From Bufo bufo (lineage: Eukaryota; Chordata; Amphibia; Anura; Bufonidae), in contig NC_053390.1 of NCBI RefSeq assembly GCF_905171765.1, positions 306,656,984-306,720,983 on the forward strand: a stretch of 64,000 bases of DNA. Direction: 5' to 3'. Position numbers and translations under genes: made by a program. The notes under the pieces were generated by a model. That model was not told the origin of the DNA, ran no database searches, and saw nothing but the letters and a program-made list of their open reading frames with translations. Below are positions 11,399 to 22,589 of the stretch, in pieces. The stretch's first letter is position 1; the number at the start of each line of letters is the position of its first letter.

Positions 11399-11432
11399 TG
11401 AGGAAGAGGTAGTACACCTCGAAACACGTCTG
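11399..11432 (+). ncRNA. Hammerhead-like motif
   Basis: CTGAGGA is followed by a perfect 5-bp stem (GAGGT/ACCTC, loop AGTAC) and then GAAAC. This is the order of the hammerhead core CUGANGA, stem II, GAAA known from Penelope-like retroelements. There is one unpaired A after CTGAGGA. I could not place stem III and the cleavage triplet with certainty, so catalytic activity is inference. Confidence 0.4.
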
Positions 11433-12889
11433 GCGGTATTGGATGGGACCCTCTTTTGGATTATCACAGGCCCAGCTTATTCATTCATCTATAAAATCGA
11501 AGACTGTGGAACCCGTATACAATTTGAATCATCACTTTGTTGCAACTAAAGTCGATATTCTACGATTAATGTGAGGTCATTTTCATCTAAACTTAAAGTC
11601 GGGGACTCTGAAGTGCAAGGCAATTAGAATGCGCCGTTGCAAATAATCGGAATCTCACGAATAAACACAAGAAAATCATAATTTTACGAATAGAGAGCAA
11701 CACGTGACACGCCAGGTTATCACGTGAGCGACCTATAGTCACGTGAGACGCCGTCAGTGTAGCGAGGTCAGCTACACGAAGCCTTCAGACGGAGAAACAC
11801 AAAGCAGGCGCAGACACACCGGGACATATGAGTGGCTGTGTAGCGGGTGGGACGCCCCGACTCCAGCCATAATCATACAAGTCTCCTGTGAGTAGAGACA
11901 TTTGATATCTACTATCTTTATTTCTATACCCTCCAAGTGTGATATCCACAGAATTCTGCTGGGAGCAGAGATGGAAACTATTTTATCCTCCAAGTGCGAT
12001 TTCCACAAAAGTCTCCTATAAGTAGAGACGATCGATACTTACTATCCGAACTACCATTTTACCCTTCAAGCGTGACTTCCACAAAAAGTCTTCTGCAAGT
12101 ACAGACTTTTGATACTTATCATCCCTATTATTGTTACCATTTTACCCTCCGAGTGTGTTTTCCAATAAGGTGGATACCTTTTCAAATTTTTATACCAACC
12201 TTGAGTGATTACACGGAGTTACACAACCTGCACTGGAAGCCTACAGTTGTGACATTGGTTCCCAATAAACCTATTCATTGCACAATTATCGATGAAATTG
12301 AGAAACATTCCTTTTACACCAATTTAACCTTTCAATCTTTTTTCTCTTTTACACTTTATAGCATATTTTATTTTATTTATTTTTTATTTCAAAATTGCAA
12401 TTACCTGATTGTTATATTTATCATTGGTATATCTATGCACTATTTATTCACTTCAACTATCATCGATTATAGACATTTTATCAGTAATTATTTTTAAACA
12501 ATAAAATAGTCGTTTCTTATATATTTATTGGTCCCAGATGGTGAGTGCTTGTTTTGCTTCTTTTTCTTTATCTAATACAAATTTTGTGTGACGGGGTGAG
12601 TCACACATTACAAAGCACCCTTACCAACTTTGAAAAAGAGGGAGAGCCACTACAAATTGTATTTACTTATGCAATGGGGACAAGCCTTTCTAGCGACACC
12701 TGCAATGCTAGGGAGGCTCCTTCCCATCATGGCCTGCTATAGGCTGCCCCTCCCATCGCCGGATGTTTTCATCCGCGCGAATGGGAGATTTAGTGGCGGC
12801 CGTGCGGGCATCAGAAGTGACGCGGGTTCTAGGGAGCGAGGTAAACCTGTGTGATGCACCCCGGCATTATAGGGGTTGGATAGACTGGT

Positions 12890-13340
12890 ACAAAGAGGCG
12901 GGTGAAGACCCTGCCCAGGAGAGGTTACTATCTTCAAGGGAAAGAGGAAGGTTAGTAGGTGAGGGTAAAAGCTGCTCATCTGGCTGTGTGGTGGCCATAT
13001 GCTTATTGCAGGTGGGAGGCGTTCCTGAATAGATGGGTTTTCAGGTTCCTTTTGAAGGTTTGGATGTTGGGGGAGAGTTTGATGTGCTGAGATAGCAAGT
13101 TCCAGACTAGGGGAGAGGCACATGAGAAATCTTGTATATGATTGTGTGAAGAACAGACTAGAGAAGAACAAAGAAGGAGGTTCTGTGAGGATCGGAGATT
13201 ACATGTGGGGATGTATCTGGAAATAAGATTTAAGGAGGGGACAGGTTGTGGACGGCCTTACATGTAGTTGTTAGTATCTAGAACTGAATTCTCTCTGCAG
13301 TAGGGAGCCAGTGAAGGGATTGCAAGAAATCAGAAATATA
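12890..13340. repeat. Interspersed repeat, unclassified
   Basis: A purine-rich non-coding stretch (TTTGGATGTTGGGGGAGAG near 13060, GGACAGGTTGTGGACGGC near 13238, GGGAGCCAGTGAAGGGATTG near 13304). The style is that of a LINE 3' untranslated region read as antisense, but no protein match is clear enough to name the family. Confidence 0.4.
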
Positions 13341-13447
13341 AAGGAAAAAGAAATCCCTCTCCCACTTGATTGACAGGACCATACAACTTTTCTGGCCCTG
13401 TCAATCTCACGCCTGCGCTGTTGCTCTGTCAATCCTTTGTCAATCAA

Positions 13448-13466
13448 GGGGGGGGGGGGGGGGGGT
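13448..13466 (+). repeat. Poly-G tract
   Basis: About 19 consecutive G between two copies of a TCAATC-containing inverted sequence (TTGATTGACAG near 13368 and TTTGTCAATCAAG near 13437). Such tracts are unstable and may be a hairpin tip or a microsatellite seed. Confidence 0.8.
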
Positions 13467-13469
13467 GTC

Positions 13470-14129
13470 TCAAGACCAGTGGGGCCAGAATGCAGACTTT
13501 GAACAAATTTGATTCATTAGAATCGATTCACTTATCTCTATTAGTGAAACATGTGTAGTTGTACTAAAAAAACAAGGTGTGAAGAGTCTCTTTAGTGAAT
13601 TTCTAACTGATCATTGCCAAGGAGAGTCCATTTTCAGTGTTCTACTGAGTTCTGAAGACGACTGTGTGTAACATACAGAGGCTTCCAGGCTCTTTGCTCA
13701 CTACCCAGTCCCTTCCTCCCTTTACTATATATGCACTATATATGCTGCGTCTCTGCCTATCTGACTTGCTGCCAGCACTAACTACAGGCAGCTATGTCAG
13801 TTTAGCTCTCTTCCCTCTGCCCCTCTCTTAGTGACTGAGTGCAGGGATCGGGACCTGCATTCTCACTCCTCCATAACTACCCAATGTGTCTCTTAGTGCT
13901 GGAAAGTGTTTGGCACATGGACTGCTGGACAGGGCCTTATCAAGACTAGTGTAGCACTCGCCGGTCGTGATAAATCACTGCCAAAATGCTGCATTTCAGC
14001 ACCAAAACTATTTTTTCATTTGTATTGATGTGGCTTTTTCACCTTATTTTATGCAGAAGAATTTGTATTTTTGGTGTTGTTTGGGGGTACATATAAACTA
14101 CTGTGTAATTTATAGAATATTTTTGGTGT
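13470..14129. other. No gene seen
   Basis: Mixed-composition sequence with short open frames only and no inverted or tandem repeat of note. It may be flank of the CR1-like LINE that follows. Confidence 0.4.
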
Positions 14130-14408
14130 GGAAGGCCAGTCTAGAACTTACCTCCTCATGGAAACTGATTAAACTAGTTTGACATGACCGATCCCTCATG
14201 AAGCCATGCTGAAATGGCGTTATTTGCCCTATTTTCATTGAGATCCTCCTATAGCATCTTTTATAAAACCTTCAAGCAGTTTACCCACGACAGATGTTAG
14301 GCTTACCGACCTATAGTTTTCAGGTTATGTTTTTGACACCTTTTTGAATATTGACACGACATTTGCTTAGCCCCAATTCTGTGGAACACTCCCTGTCAGT
14401 ATAGAGTC

Positions 14409-15108
14409 CATAAAGAGAACCTGTCATAGAAGATAGAACCCAAAAAACTGTTCTGCTTGTACAATTTAACTAGCCATGCTTCCCTGAGCATGGCATACTT
14501 TACTTCATGTTCTTGCATCCCCTGTTCTTCAGTTGTTAACCCCTAAAGTTCCAGCACCACACATGCCAATCTGAAGTGATTAGCAACAGAGGTGTGGCCA
14601 ACCACTTTGCTTCTTTGTAAGGAGAGGTTTCTCCCCGCTTTGAGGACCATCAGACACCCTTCAGCAGCAGAGTGATCTATTAATTCTCTGAAACCATGCT
14701 GCATACTATCTTCTGCCACAACAGCGTCTCCTCTCGTTGACACCATCTCTAGGCTCCTCTCTGTGCCGACATCTCAATCCAAGTGAGACGCTGTGTCAGT
14801 GGGAGATAGTATGCAGCATGGTCTTACGGGAATTAGTAGGTCTCATGAGATGACGCTGCAGCAGGAGGGTGTGTGTCACGGAGATTGTCAAAGCGGGAGA
14901 AAAAGAAGACGCAAAAGGGGTTAGCCACACTGCAGTACCTAGTCACTTCAGATGGACATGTGGTACTGGAACGTTAGGGGGACATAACAGAAGACTGGTA
15001 GGGGGTGGTGAAGCAGGAACTTAGAGTAAAGTATGCCATGCTCAAGGAAGCGTGGCTAATTAGTTTATACAAGCAGCACAGTTTTCTGGATTGGTGACAG
15101 GTCCTCTT
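14409..15108. mobile_element. Palindromic MITE in CR1-like sequence
   Basis: Ends AGAGAACCTGTCA and the inverse of AGAGGACCTGTCA, arms of about 100 bp near-perfect and longer imperfect complementarity inward. Flanks are ATAA on the left and TTAA on the right, consistent with a decayed TTAA duplication. No coding capacity. Confidence 0.7.
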
Positions 15109-15152
15109 TAAATAAGAGTCTGTCTACTACATTATTTAATTCTCCTAGAATA

Positions 15153-15569
15153 TGGTGGTAGGGGGTGGACTGGCTGTAGACCATACAGTGAAATTTCCTA
15201 GTGGGCCGATGCCCAAGGGGGCCGCCTGAGCCCTCCTCACGGCCACCAGCCAGGTACATATTGACCTGAAGCTCTCAGCATTAATTAATGTAGGAGCATC
15301 GGATACTTATGCATCTGGTCTGTCGCCACAGGTGCCTTCCTGAATTCAACTGCATTGCCATCCTTCAGACCGTGACCCAGCTGAATACTGTGGAAAGGGT
15401 GGTGGTATCTTGTACTGAACTGTGGTATTTGATGCTGTACTATGGCATTGCTTGCTCTGCCTACTTCTATTGTCCAGCCTTCTGTTGATTTGAATCCGCC
15501 TACAAAATGGGGCCAATTATAGTTTTGTTTCCAGGGCCACTTTGAGTAAACCCCTGTGTGGAGGTGTGC
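15153..15569. mobile_element. 417-bp insertion with 17-bp flanking repeat
   Basis: Bounded by TTAATTCTCCTAGAATA (15136-15152) and TTAATTCTCTTAGAATA (15570-15586), one mismatch. The long duplication suggests retrotransposition, perhaps a SINE or a truncated LINE, but I see no A-tail, no polymerase III boxes I trust and no coding sequence. Confidence 0.5.
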
Positions 15570-16656
15570 TTAATTCTCTTAGAATACAGGGGTGCATACT
15601 AGTGTTGATCGAGCACCATAGTGCTTGGGCCGAACACATCGGGATGCTGGGGTGCTCTACAGAGCACCCGAGCACAATGGAAGTCAATGGGAGAACCCGA
15701 GCATTAAACCAAGCACCCCCTGCTCTGAAGAGGGGAGGGTGCCTGGTTCATAGGAAAAGTTCAGAAATTGATGGAAACACCACCGAAATGATTCGGGAAC
15801 AGCATGGGGAGGATGTCTGTATGCATCTTGGACTCCCAGGTCGCTGCTGGGAACGGTGTTGTCTGAGAAGCACGCCACTTTTACAGACTGACAATAATAC
15901 GCACAAAACCGAAGAAGAAAAATCGATTTTAGAGGAAAAATTGTTAGGAAACATTCCTTTCTGTATATTTACTTGTATATAAAGTGCAAGTGCTGCCAAA
16001 AATTACAAGGAAGAGGCACTCCGATACACATTGTGGTACAATATTTCAGGTAGTGGGACTCCTACACTTATAAAGCCAGTGTCGGACTGGGGCGCCTAGG
16101 GCCCACCAGTGGAATTGATTTGGGGGGCCCACCCTAGAGCTGGAGATATTACTTCTTCATTTTTCAGTCTCGCACACATGAATGTATGCATTATAGCACA
16201 CAATACAGTAACAGTATGCTAAACAGAACAGTATTGTGCACTGCACTATATCTAATTGTTTCTCCTTAAGCAACTCATTTAGTTGATAACTGTATCTGCT
16301 ATTTGCAGTCAGTAGTTTGGACAGCAGTTACACATGGACATTCTATGTCCTAGATGAACCACCCAGTCCCCCAGCCAGCCTAAACAATATCCAAAAAGAA
16401 GGAAATGTTTCCTGCATATTCAAAAAGATACGTTTATTGAAGTGCTCGCAGTAGTGCCCCGGCCTCCTCTCTGCTCACCAAGCTCAGCGCCGTACATTCT
16501 ATAGCGGTTGTGCTTGGTATCATGCTCAGCCCCTTTCACTTCTATGGGGCTGAGCTGCTCCTAGGCCACTTGATCAATGAACGTGACGTCACATGGCCCA
16601 GAAAAATCACAGGAGCCCCGGTGCCTTCTTAAACACTGATCGGCAGTGGTCCCAGG

Positions 16657-17433
16657 TAGGGATCGACTGATTATCGGATTTACCGATATTATCGGCCGAT
16701 ATTCAGGATTTTCAAAGTTATTGGTATCAGCATCTAACCTTGCCGATATGCCGATAACGAATCGCGATCATAGATCGCGCTGCTATCAACAAGATCAATG
16801 TTCCCTCAGCAGCACAGGGGAGAAGGAAGCAGTCCCTCCCCCCTGTGCCGCTGCTGCCGCTGCCACCAGTGAGAGGCAAGAGGGGAAGAGGAGGGGAGGG
16901 ACTGTGGCCATTGCGCCACCAATGATGTTAACTCAGTTATTAATTCAAATATAGGAGGCGGGTGAATCATATAGCTGCACCCGACCTCTATGAGAGGTAG
17001 CTGCGATTCGCGGCAGTTAACCCCTGCTGCACCTCATAGAGGTCAAGTGTCGCTATATTTGAATTAATGGGCAAGTTATCTTCATTGGTGGCAGTGGCAG
17101 CTTCTGATAGAAGCCCCAGCAGTGTAATTCTGGGGCTCCGATCAGTTACCATGGCAGCCAGGACGCTACTGAAGCCCTGGCTGCCATAGTCAGCTCCCTG
17201 CTGCCATGTGTACTATGCACAGGGCAGCAGGGAGAGTGCGAAGTCCTATTCACCCTAATAGAGCTCTACTAGGGGGAATAGGACAAGGGATTAAAAGATC
17301 CCAGGTTCTAGCCCCTAAGGGGGGAAATAGTTATTAAATAAAAAATAAAAAAAACACCAAAAAATTAAGTATAAATATTTATTCTTAGATATCGGTATCG
17401 GCTCTAAAAAAAATCTATATCGGTCGATCCATA
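16657..17433. mobile_element. Doubly nested hAT-like element
   Basis: 777 bp, ends TAGGGATCGACTGAT and the inverse of TATGGATCGACCGAT. Flanks GTCCCAGG (16649-16656) and GTCCCGGG (17434-17441) are an 8-bp duplication with one change. ATCGGCCGATAT-type palindromes near both ends are probable transposase binding repeats. Non-coding. Confidence 0.8.
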
Positions 17434-17479
17434 GTCCCGGGTGTCAGACCCCCACCAATCAGATACTGATGACCTAGCC

Positions 17480-19120
17480 ACAGTCATATGTGACTGATAT
17501 CAGCCACTCCTCTTATAACACTCCAGTACTGATATAAACTCCAGAGACATTACATCACATGTGACTGATATCAGCAGCTCCTCTTTTAACGCTCCAGCAC
17601 TAGTATAACCTCCAGAGACAATACATCATATGGGACTGATATCAGCCGCTCCTCTTATAACACTCCAGTACTGATATAACCTCCAGAGACAATACATTAT
17701 ATGTGACTGATATCAGCTGCTTCTCTTCTAACGCTCCAGTACTGATATAACCTCCAGAGACATTACATCACATGTGACTGATATCAGCCGCTCCTTTTAT
17801 AATGCTCCAGCACTGATATAACCTCCAGAGACATTAAATCCCATGTGACTGATATCAGCCGCTCCTCATATAATGCTCCAGCACTGATATAACCTCCAGA
17901 GACATTACATCACATGTGACTGATATCAGCCGCTCCTCTAATAACGCTCCAGCACTGACATAACCTCCAGAGACATTGCATTACATGTGACTGATATCAG
18001 CCGCTCCTCATATAATGCTCAAGCGCTGATATAACCTCCAGAGACATTACATCACATGTGACTGATATCAGCCGCTCCTCTTATAACGCTCCAGCACTGA
18101 TATAACCTCCAGAGACATTACATCACATGTGACTGATATCAGCCGCTCCTCTTATAACGCTCCAGCGCTGATATAACCTCCAGAGACAATACATCACATG
18201 TGACTGATATCAGCCGCTCCTCTTATAACGCTCCAGCACTGATATAACCTCAAGAGAAATTACATTACATGTGACTGATATCAGCCGCTCCTCTTATAAC
18301 GCTCCAGCGCTGATATAACCTCCAGAGACATTACATCACATGTGACTGATATCAGCCGCTCCTCTTATAACGCTCTAGTACTGATATAACCTCCAGAGAC
18401 ATTACATCCTATGTGACTGATATCAGCTGCTCCTCTTATAATGCTCCAGCACTGATATAACCTCCAGAGACATTACATCACATGTGACTGATATCAGCCG
18501 CTCCTCTTATAACGCTCCAGCACTGATATAACCTCCAGAGACATTACATCACATGTGACTGATATCAGCCGCTCCTCTTATAACGCTCCAGCGCTGATAT
18601 AACCTCCAGAGACAATACATCACATGTGACTGATATCAGCCGCTCCTCTTATAACGCTCCAGCACTGATATAACCTCAAGAGAAATTACATTACATGTGA
18701 CTGATATCAGCCGCTCCTCTTATAACGCTCCAGCGCTGATATAACCTCCAGAGACATTACATCACATGTGACTGATATCAGCCGCTCCTCTTATAACGCT
18801 CTAGTACTGATATAACCTCCAGAGACATTACATCCTATGTGACTGATATCAGCTGCTCCTCTTATAATGCTCCAGCACTGATATAACCTCCAGAGACATT
18901 ACATCCTATGTGACTGATATCAGCCGCTCCTCTTATAATGCGCCAGCACTAATATAACCTCCAGAGACATTACATGCTATGTGACTGATATCAGCCGCTC
19001 CTCTTACAACGCTCCAACGCTGATATAACCTCCAGAGACATTTACATCATATGTGACTGATATCAGCTGCTTCTCTTTTAATGCTCCAGTACTGATATAA
19101 CCTCCAGAGACATTACATAT
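17480..19120 (+). repeat. 71-bp minisatellite, about 23 copies
   Basis: Unit starts TGACTGATATCAGCCGCTCC and continues through CTCCAGCACTGATATAACC. A distinctive variant block (CTCAAGAGAAATTAC) occurs at 18249 and again exactly 426 bp later at 18675, so a six-unit segment was duplicated as a block. GATATC recurs in each unit. No coding. Confidence 0.93.
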
Positions 19121-19824
19121 TATGTGGGGGTGAGGGGCTGGGAAAATGTGAAATGCCACTGATGAGAGGGAGACACTGGGAGACATAACTTCTTGCTCTG
19201 TATAAAGTATAGGTGAGATAGTTGGGGAGCAAAGGTCTGTGAGGGGCTGGAACAACAGGGGGACACAAGATGTGCAGGGGCAGCAGTTTCAGGACTCTCC
19301 TAACTTCCCAGTTCCCTCCCACAGTAACTTACCCCAGTGCTGCTGTGTGGAGTAGTGGGACAAGTGAGAGAAGAGAACTGAACTTTATACTGGAGGCACA
19401 GTGACACAGGAGGTCAGAGAGAGCAGAGTCTCCATTATCTCCTGCTGCTGCCTCGGCTCCTCTGTCCGCTCATGTCGGGTCGGTGAAGTTTACTTTGGAG
19501 AAAGGAACAAGCGCTGCAAGGTACTGTGCTGTCCCTTTCACCAAAGTAAAATGATATGTGTGCCAGTGCTACAGTCCAGCACCTGATAACAGCCAGGTGC
19601 CTGAAAGTATAGTAACTGCCCTGCTGGTGGCTCTGGCTGTAGTATAAGTAGACAGGCAAGGGGCCCATCGGGCATTTCACCGGCTTCCCGGTGAGCCAGT
19701 CCGACCCTTTATAAAGCCTATGCACTAAGTGAAAGGGCTGCCAAAAATTATAAGGAACCGGCACTCCAATACACCCTTTGTTACACATAAAGGAGGGCAT
19801 CATACACAGCCGTGAAAAATTATG

Positions 19825-20450
19825 ATTGATGGCCTGCTGGTGACCATCAAAAACATTTAGAGCAAGGGCCTGCTGATCTGACCATCTAAAACATTATGGG
19901 CGAGGGTCTGCTGCCGCTATGGTGACTCTAGACAACCTGGCCCAATCGCATGTCCCTGTGACGGCGACGATCCATTCAGATGTCTGCTCTATCAACTCAA
20001 TGTTATTTTCAGCATGAACCACGGTGACCATGGGTAACGGGGAATCAGGGTTTGATTCCGGAGAGGGAGCCTGAGAAACAGCTACGGCTCCCACTTCCAA
20101 GCAAGGCAGCATGTGCGCAAATTACCTATTAGGTATAATTAGATGAGGGCCTGCAGGAGAGCTGACCCTGTAAAATATTGTAGGTGAGGGCCTGCTGGTG
20201 AGCTGACCCTCTAAAAGATTGTAGGTGAGGGCCTGCTGGTGAGCTGACCCTCTAAAAGATTGTAGGTGAGGGCCTGCAGGTGAGCTGACCCTCTAAAACA
20301 TTATATGCGTAGGCCTGCATGTGATCTGACCCTCTAAAAAATTATATGCGAGGACCTGCTACTGAGCTGACCCTCTAAAACATTATGGTTGAGGGCCTAC
20401 TGCTGAGCTGATCATTAAAAAAACTATGGGAGAGTGCCTGCTGCTTAGCT
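19825..20450 (+). repeat. 41-bp minisatellite, left block
   Basis: Units of the form GGTGAGGGCCTGCTGGTGAG with CTGACCCTCTAAAA. Early units (19825-19915, 20130 on) are divergent, later ones more regular. It continues at 21095 after the 18S fragment. It lies in the 3' subterminal region of the large hAT element. Confidence 0.88.
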
Positions 20451-20812
20451 GTTCAAAGCAGGCCGGGTCACCTGAATACTTCAGCTAGGAATAATGGAAT
20501 AGGACTCCGGTTCTATTTTGTTGGTTTTCGGAACTGGGGCCATGATTAAGAGGGACGGCCGGAGGCATCCGTATTGCGCCGCTAGAGGTGGAATTCTTGG
20601 ACCGGCGCAAGACGAACCAAAGCAAAAGCATTTCCCAAGAATGTTTTCATTAATCAAAAACGAAAGTCGGAGGTTCGAAGATGATCAGATACCGTCGTAG
20701 TTTCAACCATAAACGATGATGACCGGCGATCCGGTGGCGTTATTCCCATGACCCGCCAAGCAGCTTCCAGGAAACAAAAGTCTTTTGGTTCCGGGGAGAG
20801 TATGATTGCAAA

Positions 20813-20861
<49 letters not shown>

Positions 20862-21058
20862 GCGGCTTAATTTGACTCAACACGGGAAACCTCACCCCGC
20901 CCGGATAAGGAAAGGATTGACAGATTGAAAGCTCTTTCTTGATTCTGTGGGTGGTGGTGCATGGACGTTCTTAGTTGGTGGAGCGATTTGTCTGGTTAAT
21001 TCTGATAATGAACGAGACTCCTCCGTGATAACTAGTTATGTGATCCCCGGCGGTGAGG
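20451..21058 (+). pseudogene. 18S ribosomal RNA fragment
   Basis: About 0.6 kb matching the central part of vertebrate 18S rRNA, from GTTCAAAGCAGGCC through GAATACTTCAGCTAGGAATA, GGAATTGACGGAAGGGCACC, and TTTGACTCAACACGGGAAAC to AACTAGTTATGTGATCCCC. Differences from the functional sequence are largely C to T or G to A, several at former CpG (for example GTCGCC to GTCACC, GACGAT to GATGAT), as expected for a methylated, unselected copy. The usual GAAATTC is GGAATTC here. Both ends fall inside the 41-bp minisatellite. Confidence 0.93.
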
Positions 21059-21094
21059 ATTGTGTTGACCAGACTCTTGGATAGTGAGACTGGA

Positions 21095-21890
21095 CTTGTA
21101 GGTGAGGGCCTGTTGGTCATCCGACCCTCTAAAAAATTATATGCGAGGGCCTGCAGGTGAGCTGACCCTGTAAAACATTACATGCGTGGGCCTGCAGGTG
21201 AGCTGACCCTGTAAAAGATTGTAGGTGAGGGCCTGCTGGTGAGCTGACCCTCTTAAAAATTATATGTGAGACCCTTCAGGTGTGCTGACCCTGTAAAAGA
21301 TTGTAGGTGAAGGCCTGCTGGTGAGCTGACCCTCTTAAAAATTATATGCGAGGGCCTGCTGGTGATTTGACCCTGTAAAACATTATATGCGAGGGACTGC
21401 TGGTGAGCTGACCCTCTAAAAAATTATATACAAGGGCCTTCAGGTGAGCTGACCCTGTAAAACATTGTAGGTGAGGGCCTTCAGGTGAGGTGACCCTGTA
21501 AAACATTGTAGGTGAGGGCCTGCTGGTGAGCTGACCCTGTAAAACATTGTAGGTGAGGGCCTGCTGGTGAGCTGACCCTGTAAAACATTATATGCGAGGG
21601 CCTGTGGGTGAGCTGACCCTCTAAAAAATTATATGCGAGGGCCTTCAGGTGAGCTGACCCTGTAAAAGATTGTGGGTGAGGGCCTGCTGGTGAGATGACC
21701 CTCTAAAAAATTATATGCGAGGGCCTTCAGGTGAGCTGACCCTGTAAAAGATTGTAGGTGAAGGCCTGCTGGTGAGCTGACCCTGTAAAACATTGTAGGT
21801 GAGGGCCTGCTGGTGAACTGACCCTCTAAAATAATTATATACAAGGGCCTGCAGCTGAGCTGACTCTGTAAAACATTATATGCGAAGGGA
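21095..21890 (+). repeat. 41-bp minisatellite, right block
   Basis: About 19 more units alternating between types with ATTGTAGGTGAGGGCC and ATTATATGCGAGGGCC starts. It follows the 18S fragment and an unassigned 36-bp stretch (21059-21094). Beyond it (21890-22022) is hAT 3' sequence with a GAAGAGGAGAAGGAGGATG purine run. Confidence 0.88.
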
Positions 21891-22589
21891 ATATATGCGA
21901 GGGCATTATATGGGATGAATAAGCATGTTAATATGATGGAAGAGGAGAAGGAGGATGAAAAAAGGAAGATTCCACCATATACCCTTGTTTGTGGTGGAAG
22001 GGGTGCATGGGAATACAGTGTATTAACCACTTAAGGACCACAGGTTTATACCCCCCTAAAGACCAGGCCCTTTTTTACAAATCGGCACTACACTACTTTC
22101 ACCGTTTATTGCTCGGTCATGCAACTTACCACCCAAATGAATTTTACCTCCTTTTCTTCTCACTAATAGAGCTTTCATTTGGTGGTATTTCATTGCTGCT
22201 GACATTTTTACTTTTTTTGTTATTAATCGAAATTTAACGATTTTTTTGCAAAAAAATGACATTTTTCACTTTCAGTTGTAAAATTTTGCAAAAAAAACGA
22301 GATCCATATAGAAATTTTGCTCTAAATTTATAGTTCTACATGTCTTTGATAAAAAAAAAATGTTTGGGTAAAAAAAAAATGGTTTGGGTAAAAGTTATAG
22401 CGTTTACAAACTATGGTACAAAAATGTGAATTTCCGCTTTTTGAAGCAGCTCTGACTTTCTGAGCACCTGTCATGTTTCCTGAGGTTCTACAATGCCCAG
22501 ACAGTACAAACACCCCACAAATGACCCCATTTCGGAAAGTACACACCCTAAGGTATTCGCTGATGGGCATAGTGAGTTCATAGAACTTT

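Larger units (their letters stand above)
9117..12880. repeat. Large inverted-repeat region
   Basis: Segments 9240-9950 and 10292-10437 are reverse-complementary to 11770-12570 and 12720-12800. Examples are the AAACAATAAAATAG block at 12496 and its inverse at 9374, and GATGAAAACATCCGG near 9261 and its inverse near 12760. The centre (11300-11770) is single copy and holds a hammerhead-like motif at 11399. Two nested elements (9951-10288, 10438-11297) sit in the left half. It has no coding frame of its own. Best explained as two copies of one retroelement end in opposite orientation. Confidence 0.7.
14130..15599 (-). pseudogene. CR1-like LINE reverse transcriptase fragment
   Basis: Minus-strand pieces read, in order, ILGELNNVVDRLLF (15100-15150) and DSILTGSVPQNWG, IFKK, ENYRSVSLTSVVGKLLEGFI, then QHGF-like and SCQTNLISF-like stretches (14400 down to 14130). 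These are the N-terminal RT motifs of a CR1/L2-type LINE. Many stops and frame changes show age. A MITE (14409-15108) and a 417-bp insertion (15153-15569) split it, and the hAT element at 15600 inserted into its edge. Confidence 0.65.
16077..19709. mobile_element. Nested hAT-like non-autonomous element
   Basis: Begins CAGTGTCGGACTGG; the right end is the inverse of AAGGGTCGGACTGG. It is flanked by TATAAAGC at 16069-16076 and 19710-19717, the 8-bp duplication expected of hAT. Inside are another element (16657-17433), a 71-bp minisatellite (17480-19120) and about 600 bp of unique sequence. No transposase is seen. It inserted into the 3' region of the large hAT element. Confidence 0.85.

Noticed and set aside
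20518..20700. 60-codon frame
   Set aside because: It is inside the 18S rRNA fragment and not coding.
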